The notes under the pieces were generated by a model. It was not told the DNA's origin, made no database searches, and worked only from the letters and a program-made list of their open reading frames with translations. This document shows, piece by piece, positions 57,284 to 64,000 of a stretch of 64,000 nucleotides of DNA (position 1 is the stretch's first letter; each line of letters opens with the position of its first letter). This DNA is from Alkaliflexus imshenetskii DSM 15055 (GTDB lineage: Bacteria; Bacteroidota; Bacteroidia; Bacteroidales; Marinilabiliaceae). A program made the position numbers and the translations under genes. Location: the NCBI RefSeq assembly GCF_000517065.1, contig NZ_KI912105.1, positions 2,680,436-2,744,435 on the forward strand, read 5' to 3'.

Positions 57284-58935
57284 AGTTTGTTGTTTTTCAG
57301 AGTGTGGTTTAACAGGAAAACGGCTATAAGTCCTATGAGTATGATGATGAGTGACGCTGGTGCTGCTTCGGCAACACGTTCATCCGATGCAAATTCAAAG
57401 GCTCTGATGGCCAGTGTGTCAAAGTTAAACGGGCGCAGTATCAGGGTGAGCGGCAGCTCTTTAAGTACATCAATAAAAACCAGAAGCGCAGCCGACAATA
57501 TGCCGGGACGAATCAGTGGCAGCACGATTTTGCGAAGTGTCTGAAAATTCGTCATGCCAAGTGAGCGCGATGCTTCATCCAGCGAATGAGATGTCTTCTC
57601 CATGGCGCTCTCCACATTGTTGAAGCCTACGGCCATAAAGCGCACCATATAGGCGAAAATTAAGGTGAACCATGTGCCGGTTATCAACATACGTATGGCT
57701 CCGGAGGTGACTGTGGAAATTTGCAGGTCGAGCCAGATGAAGGGAACCAGTATGCCGATGGCCACAACAGCCCCCGGAATGGCATAGCCTAAAGTAGCCA
57801 TACGCGCCAAAAAGCGCGTGAGTTTAGATGGAAAGGTGCGGATGGTGAATCCAATTAAAATGGCTGCCACCACAACCACAACGCTGGAGATTGTTGCCAG
57901 CAAAAAACTGTTCTGAACCAACGCAAAAAAGCGGTTGTCGAGCACCAAATGGGCTGTTTGCCACGTCCAATATACCAACATTGCCACGGGCAGCAAAAAG
58001 CCAAAAAGCACCGGAAGCGTTGTAACAATCAACGCCATCATGCCAGCCATCCCGCTAAGGTGTTTTTTCAGGATGGGCTTGTGACTGCCGCTTACCATGT
58101 CGTATCGGCGATTGCCGCGTTGAACCCTTTCGGTTAACATCAGCAAGAGGACAAAAAACATAAGTATGCCACTCAGTTTGATGGCTGAAACCGGACTCCC
58201 AAAGGCAAACCACGCAGTGAAAATGCCGGTAGTGAAGGTGTCAACGCCAAAGTAGCTTACCACGCCATAGTCGTTGAGTACTTCCATGAGTGCCAAAGAG
58301 ACACCGCCCACCAGTGCGGGACGCGCCAGCGGCAGCACAATTTTACAAAATACGGCAAAAGTTGAGCGCCCAAGCGAGGCTCCGGCTTCGCTGATAGATG
58401 CCGATTGGCGTGTGAACCATGTTTTTGCAATCAGAAATACGTAGGGATAAAGCGACAGGGACAAAATCACGATTGCACCCGGAAGCGAGAGTATGTTGAA
58501 GAAGAGGAATTGTCCCGTTTCAACACCCATGTTGTTTCGCAGGTACACATAAAGTGGCGAAGTGTAATCGAGCATCGCCACCCATGTGAATCCAAGTATG
58601 TATCCAGGAATGGCAATGGGTAAAATGAGTGCCCATACCATAATTCTGCTGCCCGGAAAGCGGTACGTGCTTACGAGCCAGGCCGTGGATGTACCGATTA
58701 AAAACACCAGAAATCCAACCCCGAGAAGCAGATAGAGGGTGTTTGCCAGATAGCCGGGCAACAGATTGGAAGTGATGTGACCCCATGCATGATCACCGGC
58801 CTTTAGCAGATGGGTGAAAATTATCAGCAATGGGAACACCACAGCCATGCCAATGATAAAAGTGGCTACTGACCAACGGTTGAAATAGTTTTGCTTTCGG
58901 GCAGGATTAAATTTTTCGGTTAAAAATCTGAACAT
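57280..58935 (-). CDS. fbpB: Ferric-iron ABC transporter, fused permease
   Basis: 551 residues with about twelve membrane helices. It holds two permease halves, each with an EAA loop: EAGASLGRSTFAVFCKIVLP (about 185) and EASRSLGMTNFQTLRKIVLP (about 465). The fusion of both halves in one chain is typical of FbpB/AfuB iron permeases. 45 bp downstream of the binding protein, overlapping the ATPase. Confidence 0.9.
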   Translation of the reverse strand: MFRFLTEKFNPARKQNYFNRWSVATFIIGMAVVFPLLIIFTHLLKAGDHAWGHITSNLLPGYLANTLYLLLGVGFLVFLIGTSTAWLVSTYRFPGSRIMVWALILPIAIPGYILGFTWVAMLDYTSPLYVYLRNNMGVETGQFLFFNILSLPGAIVILSLSLYPYVFLIAKTWFTRQSASISEAGASLGRSTFAVFCKIVLPLARPALVGGVSLALMEVLNDYGVVSYFGVDTFTTGIFTAWFAFGSPVSAIKLSGILMFFVLLLMLTERVQRGNRRYDMVSGSHKPILKKHLSGMAGMMALIVTTLPVLFGFLLPVAMLVYWTWQTAHLVLDNRFFALVQNSFLLATISSVVVVVAAILIGFTIRTFPSKLTRFLARMATLGYAIPGAVVAIGILVPFIWLDLQISTVTSGAIRMLITGTWFTLIFAYMVRFMAVGFNNVESAMEKTSHSLDEASRSLGMTNFQTLRKIVLPLIRPGILSAALLVFIDVLKELPLTLILRPFNFDTLAIRAFEFASDERVAEAAPASLIIILIGLIAVFLLNHTLKNNKL

Positions 58936-58980
58936 CTTGATCTGTTTGTCCGCAAGTAAGCGGTTTTTGGAGGGGCTGGT

Positions 58981-60000
58981 CTATTCCCAGCCCACAGTGT
59001 TGAAAATAACCATTGCCTGGTGCAGGTGCTGTCCCAGTTTGTGCAACGGCAGTGTGTCAGCTTTAAATGTGCCCCAATCATTAAGCAATGCAGGCCATTC
59101 AATATTCGGATTTACAGGATATTCAAAGTTCTCTTCGGCAAAAAGAGATTGTGCGCGATTTTCGAGCAGGAACTCAATTAACTTGTTGGCATTTTCATAA
59201 TTGCGGGCATTGGCGGCAATTCCCACACCACTGATGTTTACATGGGTTCCGCGACCGTTTTGGTTGGGAAAATGGATGCCCACCTGAGCGGCTACTTCGC
59301 GTTCTTCGGCGTTGGAAGAGTTCACCAGCAGACCTATGTAATAGGTGTTGACGATGGCTATGTCACCCACTCCGGCAGCAATGGCCTTCACCTGGTCGCG
59401 ATCGTTGCCACGTGGCGTTTGGGCCATGTTGGCAACCAGTTTGTGTCCCCATTGTGTGGCACTATCGGTGCCCAGCGCTGCAAGGATGGATGCCATTAGT
59501 GTCTGGTTGTAATGGTTCTGTGATGAACGTACCAAAATCCGTCCATTCCATTTGGGGTCGGCCAGTTGCTCATAACTGTCCAGCTCCGATGGATTCACCC
59601 GCTCTTTGTGATATACTATCACACGGGCGCGTTTTGTGAATCCGGTCCAGAAATCCTGGTCGTCGCGGTAATGAGAGGGTACTATTTCTTTGATTTTTTG
59701 CGACTCAAAAGGTTGCAGAAGACCCATTTCGCGTGCCAGTATCAGGCGCCCCGCATCGGCCGTAATAATAAGGTCGGCCGGCGATCGCTCGCCCTCCATC
59801 TGAAGTCTGTTGATAAGCTGATCCGAATTGGCTTTTATGAGGTTTACCCGTATGCCGGTTTGCTGGGTAAACTCGGCAAACAGAGCTTCGTCGGTACGGT
59901 AATGACGACCTGAGTAAACATTCACCTCCTCGCCGGAGGGGCCGCATGAGGTTGCAACAAGGGCAATTGCAGCAATAATTAAATGGATGGTATAACGCAT
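58981..60000 (-). CDS. fbpA: Ferric-iron-binding lipoprotein of the ABC transporter
   Basis: 339 residues. Lipoprotein signal with Cys19 (LVATSCGPSG). Family marks are VNVYSGRHYRTDEALFAEF near the start, with iron-ligand Tyr candidates, and the Tyr pair in IVNTYYIGLLVN (about residue 220). PADLIITADAGRLILAREMG also fits FbpA/FutA proteins. First gene of the operon fbpA-fbpB-fbpC-wHTH. Confidence 0.9.
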   Translation of the reverse strand: MRYTIHLIIAAIALVATSCGPSGEEVNVYSGRHYRTDEALFAEFTQQTGIRVNLIKANSDQLINRLQMEGERSPADLIITADAGRLILAREMGLLQPFESQKIKEIVPSHYRDDQDFWTGFTKRARVIVYHKERVNPSELDSYEQLADPKWNGRILVRSSQNHYNQTLMASILAALGTDSATQWGHKLVANMAQTPRGNDRDQVKAIAAGVGDIAIVNTYYIGLLVNSSNAEEREVAAQVGIHFPNQNGRGTHVNISGVGIAANARNYENANKLIEFLLENRAQSLFAEENFEYPVNPNIEWPALLNDWGTFKADTLPLHKLGQHLHQAMVIFNTVGWE

Positions 60001-60370
60001 AAAAAATCTGGATTAATGAACTGTTTATCAAGGTTTGTATAGCAAAATTTGATTTTCCGGCAGTTGGTGATAATTGTTGTCGGCGAAAATCTTACTGTTT
60101 TAACCATCGGCAAACAACATAAACAGTTGTTGATTTTACAATTATTTCATTCAAAACGTGTGATTACATTCCTAACAAACAATGATAGGTGCCAATGGGT
60201 TTATGTTTGGAGGGAAAATCTAATGTAATAGTTGTTAAAAAGATGTTTCAACGAAACAATGTTTTTCAATTTTCACTGCCACTTATCGTGTGGTCGTAAA
60301 ATCATTGCCACATTTTGCGTACACTTTACGATGCCCGGGTATCAATTCACGGTGTTTGGCGACCAACCGT
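60001..60370. other. Intergenic region between fbpA and the PagL-like gene
   Basis: About 370 bp between divergent genes, AT-rich. It must carry the iron operon promoter on the minus strand; I see no clear Fur-type box or -33/-7 pair there. Confidence 0.4.
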
Positions 60371-60402
60371 TTTGTTGGTGTGAGGTATTGGAACTATTTT
60401 TG
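60371..60402 (+). promoter_or_regulatory. Promoter of the PagL-like gene
   Basis: TTTG at 60371-60374, 20 bp, TATTTTTG at 60395-60402: close to the Bacteroidetes consensus, giving a leader of about 45 nt. Confidence 0.65.
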
Positions 60403-60452
60403 TTCGCCAAACCAAATATTTATAAGTTTTCTAACCCAAGTTTTTCCATTTT

Positions 60453-61589
60453 ATGAGGTTGTCATTAATTCTAGTTGTTTTAGGCTTCTGCTTTTTACCG
60501 GCAACGGGTCAGTATCAAAGCAGTTTCAGAGACTTCAGATTTCTCGAAATTCGTGGCCATACCGGCAATCATCTCTACACCGGCGAAGAGTTGAAGGATG
60601 TGCTGGCCAACGGTTATGGATCTGTTGAGGTTCGTTACGGCTGGCAGAGTGCCAACCCCGATGGCTGGCAGAGCATGTATCTTTACCCTGCCTACGGATT
60701 GGGTTGGTACAGTGGCTTTGTGGGTAACCCTGAGCAACTGGGTAAACCCGGAGCCGTTTATGGTTTCATCTCTTTTCCGTTGTTTAATCACCACCGCCAC
60801 CAGATGATGATTGAACCTGCTTTTGGGCTCAGCTATGATCTGAAACCTTATGATGAAGAGACCAATGCCCATAACGATGCCATCGGGTCACGGTTCAATG
60901 TGTATTTCAACTTCAATATAGGAGCCAGATATCGGTTAAACCGAGAGATAGATCTCACCTATGGCCTCGATTTTACCCATTTTAGCAACGGCCGTTCCTT
61001 CCGACCCAATTCCGGTCTTAATATGTGGGGGCCAAACGTCGGGTTCAGATACCATTTCAATACAAAACAGAACAAAGTTGATAACTCAGCCTTTCCGAAA
61101 GTGATTCTCGATAGTCGCCCAATGTTGACACATTTTAATCCGGCAACCCCTATTCGTAAGGGTGAGATGCTTGTTTATGCGGCTGGCGGCATTGTGCAAA
61201 ATGATGAGGATAAAGGAACCAACAAACAACATGGCACTTTTACTTCATTTGCGGAGTATAATTACCGGCTCAATATGAAAAGTGGTTTTGCTGCGGGCGT
61301 AAACTGGTTTTATGATGGGAGCCTTGTGAGCAGTTATGATGCATATTCGCATCACTTTTATGGTGTGCATGCCGGATATGATTTCATGTTCTGGAATTTC
61401 AGCTTTCGGGTACAGGTTGGAACATATTTACACAACCAGGCCTTTGATATGAAAGGCAATTTCTTTTTCCGTCCGGCGCTAAAATATGACATCAACAAAC
61501 GTTTTTTTGCGCAACTTGGCCTTAAAACGATGGCCGGCTTCAAAGCCGATTGGGTTGAGTATGGTCTTGGGGTCAGGTTGTTTAACTGA
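60453..61589 (+). CDS. Lipid A deacylase, PagL/acyloxyacyl-hydrolase-like
   Basis: 378 residues. Signal peptide RLSLILVVLGFCFLPATGQ, then a beta-barrel pattern of alternating aromatic strands (IGARYRLNREIDLTYGLDF). The PagL-type His and Ser are seen in DFTHFSNGRSF (about residue 177). It is about twice the length of classic PagL (about 150-190 residues) because of an extra C-terminal half, also barrel-like, ending WVEYGLGVRLFN. It may trim a 3-O acyl chain of lipid A in the outer membrane; activity is inferred. Confidence 0.8.
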   Translation: MRLSLILVVLGFCFLPATGQYQSSFRDFRFLEIRGHTGNHLYTGEELKDVLANGYGSVEVRYGWQSANPDGWQSMYLYPAYGLGWYSGFVGNPEQLGKPGAVYGFISFPLFNHHRHQMMIEPAFGLSYDLKPYDEETNAHNDAIGSRFNVYFNFNIGARYRLNREIDLTYGLDFTHFSNGRSFRPNSGLNMWGPNVGFRYHFNTKQNKVDNSAFPKVILDSRPMLTHFNPATPIRKGEMLVYAAGGIVQNDEDKGTNKQHGTFTSFAEYNYRLNMKSGFAAGVNWFYDGSLVSSYDAYSHHFYGVHAGYDFMFWNFSFRVQVGTYLHNQAFDMKGNFFFRPALKYDINKRFFAQLGLKTMAGFKADWVEYGLGVRLFN

Positions 61590-61734
61590 TGGCTTCATGA
61601 AATCAAATCTCCTCTGAGTAGTCGGAAAATGATCCATCTGTTGTACCTTTGCGTTTTTCAATAATATTCTATTAATGCATCCGGCCATTCTGAATAAATG
61701 GCCCGGGTTGATCCGGTAAATATTTTCATTTTTT

Positions 61735-63096
61735 ATGGCTCAGAAACCATCAATTCCCAAAGGGACACGTGATTTTACACCTGCCGAAATGGTGCGGCGC
61801 AATTTTATTTTTGATACCATCAAAGGGGTGTTTCAGATGTATGGCTACATGCCCATTGAAACCCCTGCCATGGAAAACCTCGATACATTGCTTGGTAAGT
61901 ACGGCGAAGAGGGGGACAAGCTGCTCTTTAAAATCCTTAATTCAGGTGATTTTCTTTCCAAGTCGGATGCGGCACTTTTAGCTGCTCGAGATTCAAACCG
62001 CATCACTGGCCAAATAAGTGAGAAAGGTCTGCGATATGACTTGACTGTGCCGTTTGCCCGTTTTGTGGTACAGCACCAAAATGAAATCACACTGCCTTTT
62101 AAGCGCTATCAGATACAGCCCGTTTGGCGTGCCGACCGTCCTCAGAAAGGCCGTTACCGCGAGTTTTTTCAGTGCGACGTGGATGTGGTAGGCAGCGATG
62201 GCCTTATCAACGAAGTGGAACTTATTCAAATTGTGGATGAGGTTTATCGTAAACTAAATATCCGGGTGGTGGTGAAGCTGAACAACCGTAAGGTATTGGC
62301 CGGCATTGCTGAAATTATTGGTGAAGCCGACCGGATGGTTGATATCACTGTGGCTATCGACAAACTTGATAAGATAGGCCTCGACAAAGTAAATGCCGAA
62401 CTGCACGAACGTGGCCTTACACCGGAGGCCATTGATAAACTTCAGCCAATTCTTGCTCTGTCTGGCAGCAATGGGGAGAAACTGCAATCGCTTTCGCAGA
62501 TTCTAAGCCAATCGCCCACCGGATTAAAGGGGGTTGAAGAGCTTACAACGGTTTTGAAAATGGTGGACACGCTTAAGTTGCATACACCTGTGGAGCTTGA
62601 CTTAACGCTTGCCAGGGGACTGAATTACTATACAGGCGCTATTTTTGAGGTGAAGGCTCTTGACGTGGAGATTGGAAGTATCACCGGCGGTGGACGGTAC
62701 GATGACCTTACCGGCATCTTTGGGTTAAAAGGGGTGTCGGGCGTTGGTATCTCTTTTGGAGCCGACCGCATTTTTGATGTGATGAACCAGATGAATCTTT
62801 ATCCCGACACTGTAACGGCTGCCACGCAGCTGCTGTTTGTTAACTTTGGTGAGAAGGAAGCAGCGCACTGCTTGGGACTGGCCACCTTTTTTCGCAACAA
62901 AGGTGTGCGCACCGAACTATATCCCGATGTGGCCAAGATGAAAAAACAGATGTCCTATGCCGATAAAAAGGGTATCCGTTTCGTAGCTATGGTGGGAGAG
63001 GACGAAATCAACAACAATAAAATAACCCTGAAAAACATGGTTTCGGGCGAACAACAAACGCTCACACCCGAGGAGGCTCTAAGCTTAATCGGTTAA
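61735..63096 (+). CDS. hisS: Histidyl-tRNA synthetase
   Basis: 453 residues, class II. Motif 1 region [15 protein letters not shown], motif 2 [20 protein letters not shown] with its [12 protein letters not shown] follow-up, histidine signature [15 protein letters not shown], motif 3 [12 protein letters not shown] and [14 protein letters not shown], then an anticodon domain (about 355-453). Length and motifs are complete. Confidence 0.97.
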   Translation: MAQKPSIPKGTRDFTPAEMVRRNFIFDTIKGVFQMYGYMPIETPAMENLDTLLGKYGEEGDKLLFKILNSGDFLSKSDAALLAARDSNRITGQISEKGLRYDLTVPFARFVVQHQNEITLPFKRYQIQPVWRADRPQKGRYREFFQCDVDVVGSDGLINEVELIQIVDEVYRKLNIRVVVKLNNRKVLAGIAEIIGEADRMVDITVAIDKLDKIGLDKVNAELHERGLTPEAIDKLQPILALSGSNGEKLQSLSQILSQSPTGLKGVEELTTVLKMVDTLKLHTPVELDLTLARGLNYYTGAIFEVKALDVEIGSITGGGRYDDLTGIFGLKGVSGVGISFGADRIFDVMNQMNLYPDTVTAATQLLFVNFGEKEAAHCLGLATFFRNKGVRTELYPDVAKMKKQMSYADKKGIRFVAMVGEDEINNNKITLKNMVSGEQQTLTPEEALSLIG

Positions 63097-63110
63097 TGTT
63101 ATTAGGAGAT

Positions 63111-63153
63111 AAAAAAAGTCCGGATGGTTATTGGGTAGCCATCCGGACTTTTG
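63111..63153. terminator. Bidirectional terminator after hisS
   Basis: AAAAGTCCGGATGGTTA pairs with TAGCCATCCGGACTTTT (one wobble); serves hisS and the convergent minus-strand gene. Confidence 0.9.
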
Positions 63154-63173
63154 CTTATAAACAATTAACTCCC

Positions 63174-63665
63174 TTATATTCTCGAGATAAACTGATTTTT
63201 TTCTTCCTGAGATTCTATGCTGGCATTTGACTCACGGATGACTCTTATCAGACGTATTCTGAATTCATGCTCGGCTTCGTATAGCAATATCACCTGATCG
63301 ATGGTCAGTATTTGTTTGAATTTCTGGTGGTAGTGCCGGTCGAGCCGTGCCTCTTCCCAACGCAGTTGCATCTGCAGGTCGAGCGATGCCTCTTTTTGTG
63401 CCGCAGTGAGCTTCTCCATGTTCTCTTTTAACTCAATACGTGCAGTACTGCGACGGGTAATCAGGCTGTCTTTCTTTTGCCAGTATTCATTGTAAACCGG
63501 CCAGAAGCGCTGCGCAACCGCACTGGTGAGACCAATGCGCTCGGTAATAAATGCCGCTTTTTGTGCCTTTATGCGCTCAATTTGTTCAGCTTTTGGGCAT
63601 TTGGTTTGCGCTTCTATGCTAAACGATAAAATGATGGCGAATAGTGTAATAATTAAGCTTTTCAT
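63174..63665 (-). CDS. Periplasmic Spy/CpxP-like helical protein
   Basis: 163 residues. Signal peptide KSLIITLFAIILSFSIEAQ, then an all-helical, Arg/Glu/Lys/Gln-rich body. The segment LTSAVAQRFWPVYNEYWQKK is a repeated pattern in small Bacteroidetes proteins coded next to ECF sigma-factor genes. It resembles Spy/CpxP by composition, but the LTxxQ motif is not clear. 26 bp after the upstream partial gene, so co-transcribed with it. Confidence 0.65.
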   Translation of the reverse strand: MKSLIITLFAIILSFSIEAQTKCPKAEQIERIKAQKAAFITERIGLTSAVAQRFWPVYNEYWQKKDSLITRRSTARIELKENMEKLTAAQKEASLDLQMQLRWEEARLDRHYHQKFKQILTIDQVILLYEAEHEFRIRLIRVIRESNASIESQEEKNQFISRI

Positions 63666-63691
63666 AAGCTATGTCAATTAGTTGGGGAATT

Positions 63692-64000
63692 TCAATAAAA
63701 CAGGGTAAGCATAATCAAATCTTCATCATCAATGCCTTTGAACAGGATGCTGTCGGGCATAATTTCAATGTTTGAGATCCCTTTTTCGGTGATTATCTCA
63801 AGCAACTCGTGCTCGCCGTAATAGTCGCCGGGCGAGAAGTTGAAAAATCCACCATTGCTGATGGTTTCCTGATTAAACTGTCCGGGGTAAATGCGTTCCG
63901 GAAGTTGCTTATAAAGCAGTGCAATGATAAGAAATGCAGCAGCCATGCCTATCCATGGGGCAATAAGCGATAGCTTGGAGCCTATTTTATGCTTTTCAGG
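63692..64000 (-). CDS. Membrane protein, C-terminal part only (partial)
   Basis: The frame is open to the window edge (no stop from 63946 to 64000), so the ATG at 63946 is probably internal and the gene starts outside. About 102 residues are visible: a hydrophobic helix (LIAPWIGMAAAFLIIALLYK) and then an acidic, probably periplasmic tail that ends DEDLIMLTLFY. Together with the Spy-like gene it resembles the membrane/periplasm pair that follows an ECF sigma factor in many Bacteroidetes; the sigma gene would be outside the window. Confidence 0.65.
   Translation of the reverse strand, partial: PEKHKIGSKLSLIAPWIGMAAAFLIIALLYKQLPERIYPGQFNQETISNGGFFNFSPGDYYGEHELLEIITEKGISNIEIMPDSILFKGIDDEDLIMLTLFY

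Overview
This 64 kb window comes from a Bacteroidetes chromosome, probably order Bacteroidales and close to the Marinilabiliales. I infer this from protein style (type IX secretion tag, two-component-regulator beta-propellers, TAnnTTTG promoter boxes), from an str/S10/spc/alpha ribosomal cluster without tuf or adk, and from a type II-C Cas9 with a 46-bp repeat starting GTTGTG in the crRNA sense. The species is not identified. Annotation is by reading the sequence only; no database search was run.

Layout. 1-460: the 3' end of a 23S rRNA, a 5S rRNA and a terminator. 460-1180: a decayed patch with three copies of a CACAAAGGCGC-type repeat around the C-terminal remnant of a transposase. 1180-6020: a secreted unknown protein, threonine ammonia-lyase, FabD and a secreted M28 peptidase. 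6.5-24.6 kb: one long co-directional run of 33 genes (rpsL to rplQ, with fusA, secY, map, infA and rpoA). 24.7-27.6 kb: enolase and a eukaryotic-type citrate synthase. 27.7-40.1 kb: a propeller/SpoIIE phosphatase, a hybrid histidine kinase with an eroded ATPase domain, a secreted GH13 amylase with a T9SS tag next to a membrane-bound AraC regulator that carries a carbohydrate-binding-like domain, an unknown secreted protein, and EttA.

40.2-52.1 kb is the most interesting part: a complete type II-C CRISPR-Cas locus. A tracrRNA gene diverges from cas9. Cas9 (about 1247 aa) is separated from cas1-cas2 by a REP-associated tyrosine transposase (RAYT), six tandem 68-bp REP units and an antisense HU-like gene. 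The array has 53 repeats (the last truncated) and 52 spacers. Read in the crRNA sense (minus strand), every full repeat contains a Bacteroidetes-type promoter (TTG-N18-TACCTTTG), so each repeat may start its own crRNA. The REP palindrome (15-bp arm, 3-nt loop, 15-bp arm) also lies in frame inside the RAYT gene and, in diverged form, 9 bp upstream of cas1. The locus therefore looks like a CRISPR operon colonised by a REP/RAYT element.

52.1-64 kb: an unassigned non-coding stretch, a TonB-C-domain protein, a response-regulator/adenylate cyclase, a DUF4870 protein, a WbuC-like cupin, a ferric-iron ABC transporter operon (substrate-binding lipoprotein, fused permease, ATPase) ending in a 58-aa winged-helix protein, a PagL-like lipid A deacylase, HisS, and a two-gene membrane/periplasm unit that runs off the window edge.
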